Positions 5,395 to 12,780 of a stretch of 15,213 nucleotides of DNA are shown here, one piece after another. This DNA is from DATIYF01 sp035517775 (GTDB lineage Bacteria > Acidobacteriota > Terriglobia > Terriglobales > Acidobacteriaceae). A program made the translations under genes and the position numbers. The stretch spans positions 1-15,213 of the forward strand of contig DATIYF010000086.1 of NCBI GenBank assembly GCA_035517775.1, read 5' to 3'. Every line of letters starts with the position of its first letter. Positions within the stretch are counted from its first letter, which is position 1. The notes beneath the pieces are model-generated. The model was given only the letters and a program-made list of their open reading frames with translations. It searched no databases and was not told the DNA's origin.

Positions 5395-6501
5395 TTATTC
5401 GTAAGCCAGCGCGTCAATCGGATCCTTCTGCGCGGCTTTGTAGGCGGGATAAAGCGCGCCCAGCAGGGCGCCGGCAATCGCAATGATGGTCGCGTTCAGC
5501 ATCCATTGGCCGCTGAACTGAACCGGCAGCAGGGGCAGGCGGTGGCGGATGAACATCGCTCCCGCCAGGCTGAACAGGATACCCAGGATAATGCCGCCGA
5601 CGGCGAGCAACATGGTTTCGCGCAAAATCACGTTGACAATGTAGAACTTCGAGGCGCCCATGGACTTCAAAATTCCGATCTCGCGGGTGCGCTCCATCAC
5701 CGCCGCATACATGGCCTGGAAAATCACGATGAAGCCGATGAGCACCGAGATGGCGATGACCACATCAATAAAGCTCTTCAGGCCCGGGGTATTGCTGGGG
5801 GTCATCATCGAGAGGTAATAGGCCATAGAAACCGCGACGTAATTCTGCATGCCCGGCAGAGCCTTGATCTCTTGCGTGACCAGGTCGGCGTTGGCGGGGT
5901 TGTCGGTTTTCAGGTAGAAGATCGAGGCTTTGTCCCTGGAACCGTTCAGGTCCTGCAAGGTGGTGATGGGCAGAAATTTGCGGGCTCCTTTGCCGTGTTC
6001 GATGATCCCGCAGACCCGGAAAGAATGGTTGAGGATTTCGATGGTTTGCCCCACGCGCACGCGTTTGGACTGGGCAAAGAGGTCATCGACCAGAACGTCA
6101 TCGGGCCCCTGGAATGGCCCTCCCCGCAAGTAGTGGAACGGGCCGGACATCTTTTCGTAGCTCTGCAGATCAATCCCATCAATCAGTTCCAGGGCGCCAT
6201 TGGTTGAAACCTGGGTCACTACCGGAGCCACGGTCACGACGTGCGGCAGCTTGGCCAGCACATCAGCAATCTTGATGGGCATGGGCGCGCCGGTGAGGCC
6301 GACGATGAACGATGAACCCGGCGGCATCACGATCACGTCTGCGCCGATGCCCGCCTGGCGCTGCCGGGAGTCGTTCAGCATGCCCAGCGATAGCCCGACG
6401 ATCAGAAGAATCAGGGTCACTTCCAGGCCGATGGCAACGATGCCGATCAGCGACCGGATGGGCCGGTGCAGCAGGTTGGCGGCGATCATTCGGTTCATCA
6501 T
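5395..6501 (-). CDS. FtsX/MacB-type ABC transporter permease
   Basis: An inner-membrane permease of the mechanotransmission class (FtsX/MacB/LolCE/DevC), 368 residues. Membrane helix 1 is about residues 18-40 (IGIVAIGLEVTLILLIVGLS). It is followed by a large periplasmic domain of about 200 residues beginning ADVIVMPPGSSFIVG, then three C-terminal helices (about 245-270, 295-318 and 333-355). The cytosolic loop ERTREIGILKSMGAS is the FtsX hallmark that couples to the ATPase, and KDPIDALAYE matches the usual C-terminus (DP.eALR.E). No ATP-binding subunit gene is in the window. ATGs at 6501 and 6498 are both possible starts and neither has a strong Shine-Dalgarno sequence. It follows the lipoprotein gene after 111 nt, suggesting an envelope or lipid export role; the substrate is unknown. 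Confidence 0.9.
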   Translation of the reverse strand: MMNRMIAANLLHRPIRSLIGIVAIGLEVTLILLIVGLSLGMLNDSRQRQAGIGADVIVMPPGSSFIVGLTGAPMPIKIADVLAKLPHVVTVAPVVTQVSTNGALELIDGIDLQSYEKMSGPFHYLRGGPFQGPDDVLVDDLFAQSKRVRVGQTIEILNHSFRVCGIIEHGKGARKFLPITTLQDLNGSRDKASIFYLKTDNPANADLVTQEIKALPGMQNYVAVSMAYYLSMMTPSNTPGLKSFIDVVIAISVLIGFIVIFQAMYAAVMERTREIGILKSMGASKFYIVNVILRETMLLAVGGIILGILFSLAGAMFIRHRLPLLPVQFSGQWMLNATIIAIAGALLGALYPAYKAAQKDPIDALAYE

Positions 6502-6585
6502 AGGGAGTCAGCTCTTAGCCTCTAGCGCTTGGGGCTCTTAGCATTCAGCTGGGAATTCCAGGTGACTCGCAATCAGCTCTCGGAT

Positions 6586-6614
6586 GAATGCTGACGGCTG
6601 AGCGCTGAATGCTT
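6586..6614. repeat. GCTGA-type intergenic repeat, copy 2
   Basis: GAATGCTGACGGCTGAGCGC followed by TGAATGC repeats the GCTGA unit and shares GCTGACGGCTGA with 951-975 (minus strand). It abuts the stop codon of the lipoprotein gene. Degenerate related units (CTCTTAGC, AGCATTCAGC) fill much of 6502-6585. Confidence 0.55.
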
Positions 6615-7539
6615 ACTTTCCATCCCCGGCCCGCATCGCGGCCTGCGGCTGATCGAGATGGATGACTTCAGAGCCGGGCGGGCGCGCCAACTGAAACTGA
6701 TCGTTGGTAAGCTGCTCGTTCAACTGCAGCTTCACGATGGTCAGGGTAATGTCGTACTCCTCCTGCGGGCGCTTGATCTCGATCTGCGAGGGAAAATTGA
6801 TGCCATTGTAGTCCTTGTAGCCCTCGTAATGCGCATCGGTTTCCAGGTTGCCGCTCTGGTCATAGACAAGTTGCCGGTGGGGCAGCAGGTCCACCCGGCT
6901 GAAAACAATCTTGCGCGAGAGATACCAGCCGTGGTCGCCGTTGCGGATGACCAGAATCTCGTAGTCCGGCTCTATATGTTGATGGCCCTTGGCATCGGTG
7001 ATGGTCTCTTCAGCCGACTCCATCACGGCAATTTCTTTGGTAGGATCAACGTCCACAGCGCGCAGCAGCAAGGCATCGTAAATATGCTGCGGTCGCAAAT
7101 TCTCCAGCGGCTGCTTAGGATTGGGCGTCTCGATCTGGTTCTGGCCCTCGATGAAACGATTTTTCGGAGGGATCCAGAGCTTAAAATGCTGGCCATCACT
7201 CACCATGTCGAAGGCCCGGGTGCGGACCAGGGGCATAAGGCCGATCATGCGCAGCATGGCGGGCTTGCGTGCCAGCACGTAGCCGCGGATCTCCTGGTAA
7301 TCCGTGATCTTGCCTTTTTTCTCGCCGCCCACGGTGGTGTCAATATCCACGGTTGCTTCCATGGAGTGGACCTTGGATGCCTGGCTGTTGATGTAGGCCA
7401 GCAAGTCAGCCTGGGTAGCGGTTTTGAGGGGGGCATTGCTGATCTGACGGGGCACCGGGTGGGAGCGGAACAGACACCCAGCCAGCGGCAGGACGATCAA
7501 AAAGACGAAAGAAGCCCGAAAACGGCGCGCTACGGTCAT
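6613..7539 (-). CDS. envelope lipoprotein, LolA/LolB- or DUF4292-like
   Basis: The product is 308 residues. The start MTVARRFRASFVFLIVLPLAGC is a signal peptide with lipobox LAGC (lipid-modified C22), so it should be membrane-anchored after processing. After a short linker come MEATVDIDTTVGG, then alternating strands with DYQEIRGYVLARKPAMLRMI, FDMVSDGQHFKLWIPPKNRF, and later GWYLSRKIVFSRVDLLPHRQ, LVYDQSGNLETDAHYEGY and INFPSQIEIKRPQEEYDI. This strand-rich pattern resembles the open-barrel fold of lipoprotein carriers and DUF4292 proteins. The ATG at 7539 is chosen because it opens the signal peptide; an upstream in-frame start at 7608 adds a basic stretch with no purpose. It sits between mltG and the ABC permease on the same strand, and may be a partner of that permease. 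Exact function is not known. Confidence 0.8.
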   Translation of the reverse strand: MTVARRFRASFVFLIVLPLAGCLFRSHPVPRQISNAPLKTATQADLLAYINSQASKVHSMEATVDIDTTVGGEKKGKITDYQEIRGYVLARKPAMLRMIGLMPLVRTRAFDMVSDGQHFKLWIPPKNRFIEGQNQIETPNPKQPLENLRPQHIYDALLLRAVDVDPTKEIAVMESAEETITDAKGHQHIEPDYEILVIRNGDHGWYLSRKIVFSRVDLLPHRQLVYDQSGNLETDAHYEGYKDYNGINFPSQIEIKRPQEEYDITLTIVKLQLNEQLTNDQFQLARPPGSEVIHLDQPQAAMRAGDGK

Positions 7540-7566
7540 GAAGAAACGGCAACCCCAAAAACCACT

Positions 7567-7572
7567 AGTATA
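7567..7572 (-). promoter_or_regulatory. possible -10 of the lipoprotein gene
   Basis: TATACT lies 27 nt before the ATG; no recognisable -35 lies at 16-18 nt. If used, the leader would be about 20 nt and lacks a clear Shine-Dalgarno sequence. Confidence 0.3.
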
Positions 7573-7705
7573 GCGTCTCAGACGACGCGGCCGGGGCTGC
7601 GGTTGCAAAAGAAATTACTAATCAAGCAACCCGTGCAATGCCGGAAGCGACCGGGCAGGGGACGATTCGTCTGGGAACAGGATTTGTGCGCAGGGTAAAA
7701 GAGGC

Positions 7706-8686
7706 CTACCTGCCCTGCATTACCTTACGGTAGGCGGCCACATTGCGGTTGTGCTCTTCGAGGGTCTCGGCGAAGCGGTGGTGCCCGTTGCCGTCACTCA
7801 CAAAATAGTAGTAGTCGGTTTGCGCCGGGTGCATGGCCGCTTCCAGCGAACTCTTGCCCGGATTGCCGATCGGGCCGGGTGGCAGCCCGGGGTGGGTGTA
7901 GGTGTTATAGGGAGAATCGTCGCGCATATCGGCGTGGTGCAGCGCGCCCTGGTAGGTTCCCTGGAGCGTTTCGGCGTAAATGATGCTCGGGTCAGCCTGC
8001 AACGCGATCTTCCCGGCCAGGCGATTCTCGTACACGCTGGCCACGATGGGCCGCTCCTCGGGAGCGGCGGTTTCCTTTTCGATAATGGAAGCCAGCGTAA
8101 CAGTCCGATGCAGGTCAGTGCTCAGCCCAATCTCATTGGCTACGCGGCGGAATTCCCGCACCATGGCCGCCACCATGTCTTCCGGTGTCTGCGTGCGCGT
8201 GAACTCATAGGTCGCAGGAAACAGGTAGCCTTCCAGGCTGGTGGCTTTGGGGTCGAGATCGGCAATCAGTTGCGTATCCGACATGGCCGCCTTCAGAAAA
8301 TCTCCGCTGGGGCCGAGGCCGGCATCCTGCACCGCCTGCGCGATCTCGAACATGTTGAAGCCTTCCGGCACCACCACTTCCCGGTAGTAAACATCGCCGC
8401 GCACCAGACGGGAATGCACCTCGCGCGCATTGGCCGGCTTTTCAAAAAGATATTCGCCTGCTTTCAGCGAGCCTTTATGGTGCAGGTAATGCCAGAGAAT
8501 GAAGGTATCGGCATTGCGAATCACGCCCGCGGATCTCAGTTCGGCGGCGATACGCCGCGTGGAATAACCGGGATGCAACATCACAAACTTCTGCCCCTGA
8601 GGGGCGACCGGCAGCCACAGCGCCCAGGCCAGCCATCCACCCACCGCCAGGAGGGCCAGGAAAATCAATGTGACAAATGTGCGCAC
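7706..8686 (-). CDS. mltG: endolytic murein transglycosylase MltG (YceG family)
   Basis: An inner-membrane lytic transglycosylase that cuts nascent glycan strands and sets their length. The product is 326 residues. One N-terminal anchor helix (residues 3-25) is followed by a LysM-like region (FVMLHPGYSTRRIAAELRSA, with GSLKAGEYLF) and the YceG catalytic domain: LEGYLFPATYEF, then LASIIEKET, where E203 corresponds to the essential glutamate of E. coli MltG, then ADPSIIYAE, SPYNTYTHPGLPPGPIGNPG and SLEAAMHP. All catalytic blocks are intact. The start is a GTG at 8686; the ATG beside it at 8695 is in another frame. A perfect inverted repeat with a TAAACT -10-like hexamer lies immediately upstream, suggesting regulation. 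The lipoprotein gene follows 166 nt downstream on the same strand. Confidence 0.95.
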   Translation of the reverse strand: MRTFVTLIFLALLAVGGWLAWALWLPVAPQGQKFVMLHPGYSTRRIAAELRSAGVIRNADTFILWHYLHHKGSLKAGEYLFEKPANAREVHSRLVRGDVYYREVVVPEGFNMFEIAQAVQDAGLGPSGDFLKAAMSDTQLIADLDPKATSLEGYLFPATYEFTRTQTPEDMVAAMVREFRRVANEIGLSTDLHRTVTLASIIEKETAAPEERPIVASVYENRLAGKIALQADPSIIYAETLQGTYQGALHHADMRDDSPYNTYTHPGLPPGPIGNPGKSSLEAAMHPAQTDYYYFVSDGNGHHRFAETLEEHNRNVAAYRKVMQGR

Positions 8687-8689
8687 GTT

Positions 8690-8708
8690 TTCATCTAGTT
8701 TAGATGAA
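8690..8708. promoter_or_regulatory. 8-3-8 inverted repeat, candidate operator for mltG
   Basis: TTCATCTA and TAGATGAA are perfect inverted half-sites around a 3-nt centre. The repeat overlaps the -10-like hexamer TAAACT (8702-8697) and ends 3 nt before the mltG GTG. The size and symmetry fit a dimeric repressor site, or a hairpin at the start of the message. It lies in the 123-bp region shared with the divergent peroxiredoxin gene. Confidence 0.45.
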
Positions 8709-8809
8709 TAAAACCCAACTTCAGCAGCCGTTGGTGGCTGGCCCTGCGTGCAACCGCCGAGGCTGATTTATGATGGGAGCGTAGTTCATCACATCAAGAG
8801 TGAGGAATC

Positions 8810-9271
8810 ATGGCACCGAAAGTAGGCGAGCCCGCCCCCGACTTTTCTCTCAAAGACCAAAGCCAGAAGGATGTGAAGCTGAGCGATTTTCGCGGTAAGA
8901 AGCGTGTCGTGCTGGTTTTCTATCCGCTCGACTGGAGCCCGGTTTGCACCAACGAGCATGCCTGCTTTGTGAATGACATGAAGCAGTTCGAGCAGCTCGA
9001 TGCGCAAGTGCTGGGCTTGAGCGTGGATAGCGTATGGTCGCACAAGGCGTTCGCAGAGAAGATGGGAATTCACTATCCCCTGCTGGCAGATTTTCAGCCG
9101 CGAGGCGCGGTCGCCACTAAATATGGCGCTTATCTGGAGGAGAAGGGCATTACTGGCCGTTCGATCACAATTATCGGCCGGGATGGCAAAGTGGCGTGGC
9201 AGAAGACTTACGATATCCCGGTGGTGCCGGACATGAAGGAAGTGGCAAAGGCGCTCGAGGGTGTGGCATAG
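8810..9271 (+). CDS. peroxiredoxin (AhpC/TSA, BCP/AhpE-like)
   Basis: A cytosolic thiol peroxidase reducing H2O2 or organic peroxides; 153 residues, typical of BCP/AhpE-type enzymes. The thioredoxin fold shows VGEPAPDFSLKDQ, LSDFRGKKRVVLVFYPLDWS, and the active-site pattern P-x3-S-x2-C (PLDWSPVC) with C46 as peroxidatic cysteine. A second cysteine, C52, lies six residues on, near but not at the C+5 spacing of classical BCP, so 1-Cys or atypical 2-Cys mechanism is open. Later blocks VLGLSVDSVWSHKAF, YPLLADF and GRSITIIGRDGKVAW are normal. The ATG has GAGG 4 nt upstream within GTGAGGAATC. No signal peptide. It diverges from mltG, and a TATGAT hexamer at 8769-8774 may be its -10. No terminator was evident after it. 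Confidence 0.93.
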   Translation: MAPKVGEPAPDFSLKDQSQKDVKLSDFRGKKRVVLVFYPLDWSPVCTNEHACFVNDMKQFEQLDAQVLGLSVDSVWSHKAFAEKMGIHYPLLADFQPRGAVATKYGAYLEEKGITGRSITIIGRDGKVAWQKTYDIPVVPDMKEVAKALEGVA

Positions 9272-9355
9272 AGCTGAGCCAGGCTGACCGATTATTCTGA
9301 CTTGCCGTCCTCGCCGGGCAGCTTCGGGATGACGGGGTAGTGAGGAGCGTTTGCG

Positions 9356-9586
9356 ATGATCAGGCAACGAATATTCGCGTCTACGCTATTAGTCTTGAGC
9401 CTGGCATCAGGCACAGGCGCAAAGGCGCAAATCTTCATGGGGCCGAAGGCTTCGCAGCAGGCGCAGAAGGCGGCGAAAAAGGACCAGAAGAGGGCGGCCA
9501 AGCGGCAGCGCAAAGCGATGAAGCAGTACCGGAAGGCGCAGAAAAAAGCAGCCAAGGCCGCGAAGAAGCAACAGCACCGTGGCTAG
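9356..9586 (+). CDS. secreted Lys/Ala-rich small protein
   Basis: The product is 76 residues. MIRQRIFASTLLVLSLASG with TGAKA forms a good Sec signal peptide, with likely cleavage after A24 (AKA-Q). The mature 52-residue chain is almost entirely Lys, Arg, Ala and Gln (about 14 Lys and 5 Arg against one Asp) in a KxxKAxKK-like pattern, predicting a highly basic, probably helical or disordered peptide. It has the composition of histone-H1-like tails but is exported, so it may bind the envelope, polyanions or extracellular DNA; this is a guess. GAGGAG 8 nt before the ATG supports the start. It is 84 nt after the peroxiredoxin gene and may be cotranscribed. No family is recognised. Confidence 0.7.
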   Translation: MIRQRIFASTLLVLSLASGTGAKAQIFMGPKASQQAQKAAKKDQKRAAKRQRKAMKQYRKAQKKAAKAAKKQQHRG

Positions 9587-9644
9587 ATGTTCTCCGCAGC
9601 CCCGGCGGTTGAGAAATCCTGCAGTTGAGCGGCTCCCCGCCGCG

Positions 9645-9650
9645 TATTCT
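9645..9650 (+). promoter_or_regulatory. -10 hexamer abutting the FAD oxidoreductase start
   Basis: TATTCT ends 8 nt before the ATG at 9659, and the intervening GTTTTCGC has no Shine-Dalgarno sequence. No convincing -35 was found at 16-18 nt (a TTGAGC is 14 nt upstream). It suggests a leaderless message. Confidence 0.4.
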
Positions 9651-9658
9651 GTTTTCGC

Positions 9659-10852
9659 ATGAAAATTCTGATCTCGGGCGCGGGCATTGCAGGTCCGACG
9701 CTCGCTTACTGGCTGGCTGATTACGGCTTCGAGCCCACGCTGGTTGAGAAAGCACCCAGACTGCGAACCGGCGGCTACGTGATTGACTTCTGGGGAGCGG
9801 GCTTTGAGATTGCCGGCCGGATGGGACTGCTGCCCCAACTTGTCGAAAAAGGGTACGCGGTGCAGGAAGTGCGCGTCGTGGACCGGAATGGGCGGCGGGT
9901 CACGGGCTTTCCAGTCAGCGCATTTGTGCGGATCGCACAGGGGCGCTATACGAGCGTGCCCCGAGGCGACCTGGCCGCGGCCATTTTCGACAAGATCGCG
10001 GGCAAGGTGGAGACGATTTTTGGCGACAGCGCAGCCCGAATCGAGCAGGACGACAAACGGGTGCGCGTAACTTTCGAAAGCGGGGCGGAGCGCGAATTCG
10101 ATCTGGTGGTCGGAGCCGATGGGCAACATTCGCGATTGCGCGAGCTGGCCTTTGGGCCGGAGAGCCGATTCGAAAAATATCTCGGCTACAAGGTAGCCGC
10201 CTTCCAGTCACAGGGATACAGGCCGAGAGATGAATTGATCTACGTCATGTTCACCGAGGTGGGCCAGCAGGTCGCGCGATTCACCATGCGCAACAACCGC
10301 ACCATGTTTCTCTTCACCTTTGCCGATGAGACCGGGGATAGCTCTGAACACGCTGACATGGCGACTCAAAAGGCGCTGCTGCGAAAACGCTTCGGCGACA
10401 GCGGGTGGGAATGTCCGCAGATTCTCGACGCGCTCGATAGCAGCAGCGAACTGTATTTCGACCGGGTGAGCCAGATACGAATGCCAAAGGAAGAAGGGTT
10501 GTGGACACATGGCCGTGTGACGCTATTGGGGGATGCGGCGTCGTGCGTCTCCTTGCTCGCCGGTCAAGGTTCAGCTCTGGCCATGGTAGCGGCGTATATT
10601 CTGGCGGGCGAACTTCAGCGGGCGCAAGGCGACCATACTACCGCCTTTCGACGCTACCAGGAGTTATTCGGGCCATTTGTTCTCGAAAAGCAGAAAGCGG
10701 CACTGCGAATGGCCGGGGTGTTTGGCCCGCGCTCGCGATTCTCCTTGTTCCTGCGCAATCAGGCAATGAAGCTGCTGACGGTGCCGTGGATTAGCGATTG
10801 CGCTTTTGGCCGCGATTTCACCGACAAGATCAATCTTCCTGATTACCAGTGA
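9659..10852 (+). CDS. FAD-dependent monooxygenase (PheA/TetX-like group)
   Basis: A class A flavoprotein monooxygenase of 397 residues, the usual single-component length; such enzymes hydroxylate aromatic or polyketide-like compounds using NAD(P)H and O2. The Rossmann motif SGAGIAGPTLAYWLA (G7, G9, G12) and the acidic E30 bind ADP-ribose of FAD. FDLVVGADGQHSRLR (D154, G155) is the DG motif, and GRVTLLGDAASCVSLLAGQG (G291, D292) is the GD motif contacting the FAD ribityl chain; AGQGSALAM follows. The C-terminal helices match the family. The substrate cannot be deduced; TetX-like drug inactivation is possible but unproved. The start has no Shine-Dalgarno sequence and a -10-like hexamer 8 nt upstream. 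The gene faces ruvX convergently with 61 bp between them. Confidence 0.92.
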   Translation: MKILISGAGIAGPTLAYWLADYGFEPTLVEKAPRLRTGGYVIDFWGAGFEIAGRMGLLPQLVEKGYAVQEVRVVDRNGRRVTGFPVSAFVRIAQGRYTSVPRGDLAAAIFDKIAGKVETIFGDSAARIEQDDKRVRVTFESGAEREFDLVVGADGQHSRLRELAFGPESRFEKYLGYKVAAFQSQGYRPRDELIYVMFTEVGQQVARFTMRNNRTMFLFTFADETGDSSEHADMATQKALLRKRFGDSGWECPQILDALDSSSELYFDRVSQIRMPKEEGLWTHGRVTLLGDAASCVSLLAGQGSALAMVAAYILAGELQRAQGDHTTAFRRYQELFGPFVLEKQKAALRMAGVFGPRSRFSLFLRNQAMKLLTVPWISDCAFGRDFTDKINLPDYQ

Positions 10853-10913
10853 TTCTGGCCCCTCGGAGCTGCAGGAGATGCCAGCCAGGAACCGCTCCAG
10901 TCTTCCAGCCGGC

Positions 10914-11360
10914 TTAGGCGTTGTGCCTTCGGTCGAGAAATCCCTGCAAGATGAGCACGGCGGCCAGGCGGTCCACCACTTCTCCCCGGCGCTGGATAGA
11001 CATCTCGGAGTCGCGCAGCAGACGGTTCGCTTCGGCGGAGGTCAGACGTTCATCCCACAAGTGGACCGGCAGGCTGAATTTCTTCCGCAGATCTTCAGCG
11101 AAGGCCTGCATTTTCTGCGCCTGCGTTCCTTCCGCGCCGCTCATGCGCAAGGGATAGCCCACTACAATTTCGGCAATGCTGTATTTAGAGACGATCTCGG
11201 CCAGATGCGCGAAGTCGGTCCGTTTGTTCTTGCGCCGAAGTGTAGGCAGGCCCTGGGCGGTAACTCCCAGCGGATCGGAAACCGCCAGCCCGATGGTTTT
11301 TGAGCCGACGTCTAGGCCGAGGAGCCGAGGAGGTAGAGCTGGGTTGCCGGCGTCAATCAC
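10914..11360 (-). CDS. ruvX: RuvX/YqgF family nuclease (pre-16S rRNA processing)
   Basis: A RNase H-fold protein of 148 residues. YqgF is implicated in 16S rRNA 5'-end maturation and was earlier proposed as a Holliday junction resolvase. Family blocks are intact: LLGLDVGSKTIGLAVSD (D17), IVVGYPLRMSGAEG, VHLWDERLTSAEA (E104) and VVDRLAAVLILQGFL (D130), giving the acidic D-E-D set expected of the fold. The start is a GTG at 11360; no later start would retain the first strand. There is no Shine-Dalgarno sequence; instead a perfect TATAAT ends 6 nt before the GTG, pointing to a leaderless transcript starting between nadA and ruvX. nadA lies 67 nt upstream on the same strand. Confidence 0.95.
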   Translation of the reverse strand: MIDAGNPALPPRLLGLDVGSKTIGLAVSDPLGVTAQGLPTLRRKNKRTDFAHLAEIVSKYSIAEIVVGYPLRMSGAEGTQAQKMQAFAEDLRKKFSLPVHLWDERLTSAEANRLLRDSEMSIQRRGEVVDRLAAVLILQGFLDRRHNA

Positions 11361-11366
11361 GCCGCG

Positions 11367-11372
11367 ATTATA
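11367..11372 (-). promoter_or_regulatory. consensus -10 abutting the ruvX start
   Basis: TATAAT on the minus strand ends 6 nt before the ruvX GTG. The hexamer 17 nt further upstream (CGGAGG) is not -35-like. With normal -10 to start spacing, transcription would begin on the GTG. Confidence 0.5.
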
Positions 11373-11427
11373 CGATTCAGGCCCAGTATCCTCCGCGGTT
11401 GCACGGGAGACACGGAGAATCCGTCAA

Positions 11428-12540
11428 CTAGCCGAGCTTCAGCATGCGATCGAGCGCGACCCGCGCCCAGCGCTTTACATCGTGGTTCACTCTGATCTGA
11501 TTGACCGCGTTTCCCTCCACCAGATTCTCCAGTGTCCAGCACAAATGCTGCGGTGAAATGCGAAACATGGTGGTGCATAGGCAGCCCGAATCATCGAGCG
11601 TAACGACCTTCTTTCCTTCCGCGGCGAACTCCTTACCCATGCGGTGAACAAGGTGAATTTCCGTTCCCACAGCAAACATGGTTCCCGCGGGCGCGCTGCG
11701 AATCATCTTCAGCAGGCCTTCGGTCGAGCCCACACCGTCGGCTTTCTGGCAAACCTCCCAGCGGCACTCGGGATGCACGATCACCTGAACTCCCGGATAC
11801 TTCGCCCGGACATTCTCCACATGCTCCGGCAAGAAACGCTGGTGCACTGAGCAGTGGCCCTTCCACAGAATCACCCTGGCTGCGCGCAGGCGTTCCGGAG
11901 TCGTGCCCCCGTTAATCATATAAGGGTCCCATACCACCATTTCGTTAAGGGGAATCCCCATGGCATAGCCGGTATTGCGGCCAAGGTGCTGGTCGGGCAG
12001 AAAAAGCAGCTTGGCGTTCTTAGCCAGGCCCCATCGCATGGCCGCCCCGGCGTTCGACGAAGTGCATACCACCCCGCCTCGCTCGCCCACGAAGGCTTTG
12101 ATCGCGGCCGTCGAGTTGATATAGGTGATGGGGGTGATGCCGTTGCCCTCGCCGGCAGTGATCCCGGCGCCGACCAGGTTTTCCCAGCAATCTTCCACCT
12201 GCGTGATCTCGGCCATATCGGCCATGGAGCAACCGGCGTTGAGGTCGGGAAGCAGGGTGATCTGCCCGGCGCGGCTGAGAATATCGGCGCTTTCGGCCAT
12301 GAAATGCACGCCGCAAAATACGATGTACTTGCCCGCTGCCTTGGCCGCTTGCTGGGAAAGCTTGTAGGAGTCGCCGCGAAAGTCAGCGAAGCGGATTACC
12401 TCATCGCGCTGGTAGTGGTGCCCAAGGATGACCACATCGCGGCCTAGGGTTTCCTTGGCCGCCCGAATGCGCTCGTCCAGGCTGTGGTCGGGCAGGACGA
12501 GATAGTTTTCCAGACTGCAAACCGCAGTTGCCGTTGCCAT
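11428..12540 (-). CDS. nadA: quinolinate synthase NadA
   Basis: NadA condenses iminoaspartate with dihydroxyacetone phosphate to quinolinate in de novo NAD synthesis, using a [4Fe-4S] cluster. The product is 370 residues, matching the longer (B. subtilis-like) form. Family blocks: VVILGHHYQRDEVIRFADFR with GDSYKLS, IVFCGVHFMAESADIL, LLPDLNAGCSMADM, THAT-region counterpart TYINSTAAIKA, and GGVVCTSSNA. The probable cluster ligands are C104 (NAGC), C230 (WKGHCSVH) and C320 (DDSGC), at the same spacing as the long-form enzymes. Extra cysteine pairs (C259/C264 in HPECRWEVC, C322) are also present. The ATG at 12540 lacks a clear Shine-Dalgarno sequence. nadB and nadC are not in the window; ruvX is 67 nt downstream. 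An in-frame open stretch ends in tandem stops just before the start. Confidence 0.97.
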   Translation of the reverse strand: MATATAVCSLENYLVLPDHSLDERIRAAKETLGRDVVILGHHYQRDEVIRFADFRGDSYKLSQQAAKAAGKYIVFCGVHFMAESADILSRAGQITLLPDLNAGCSMADMAEITQVEDCWENLVGAGITAGEGNGITPITYINSTAAIKAFVGERGGVVCTSSNAGAAMRWGLAKNAKLLFLPDQHLGRNTGYAMGIPLNEMVVWDPYMINGGTTPERLRAARVILWKGHCSVHQRFLPEHVENVRAKYPGVQVIVHPECRWEVCQKADGVGSTEGLLKMIRSAPAGTMFAVGTEIHLVHRMGKEFAAEGKKVVTLDDSGCLCTTMFRISPQHLCWTLENLVEGNAVNQIRVNHDVKRWARVALDRMLKLG

Positions 12541-12546
12541 CCGTTA

Positions 12547-12780
12547 TCACGCTTTCAGCCCCAGACACGGGCAAGCAGTTCTGCCGCTCTGCACGCGCAC
12601 TGGAACGGGGATGTTGAAAGCCTCCAGCCGCTCCAGCCGGTTCACTGCGGGCCGTCTCAGGTACGGCCGCGCCCAATCGGCGGGGTTGTTGAAGCTGCTG
12701 GCGTTGCTCTTCTTTGGATGCTTGCTACCGGCTTTGGATTCCGCAGTTTTGCAGACTCCGCGGCCAGTTTTTGGGCTCCG
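12547..12780 (-). other. uncertain open frame upstream of nadA
   Basis: The 302 bp between nadA and the 63-residue gene hold no clear gene. One minus-strand frame is open from 12780 to tandem stops TGA TAA at 12549-12544, in frame with and 3 nt ahead of the nadA ATG. Its 3' half has the G/C-rich third positions of the real genes here and reads ADWARPYLRRPAVNRLERLE, then AFNIPVPVRVQSGRTACPCL and GLKA. The only usual start is a GTG at 12645 (32 residues). An ATG at 12788-12786 opens the neighbouring frame, so a one-base shift at an AAAAA run would give about 80 residues. It could be a small protein, a decayed gene, or chance. Confidence 0.2.

Noticed and set aside
5506..6207. 233-codon plus-strand frame opposite the ABC permease
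   Set aside because: The permease frame has membrane helices and the FtsX loop; the antisense frame has only His/Asp/Gly-rich text.
8687..8695. ATG at 8695 as the mltG start
   Set aside because: It is in a different frame from the MltG coding sequence; only the GTG at 8686 opens the right frame.
6658..8698. Long plus-strand frames opposite the lipoprotein and mltG
   Set aside because: Both mirror well-supported minus-strand genes; their composition is that of reverse-frame translation and no motif is present.
10853..10913. Bidirectional terminator between the FAD enzyme and ruvX genes
   Set aside because: No stable stem followed by a T-run on either strand could be found in the 61-bp gap.
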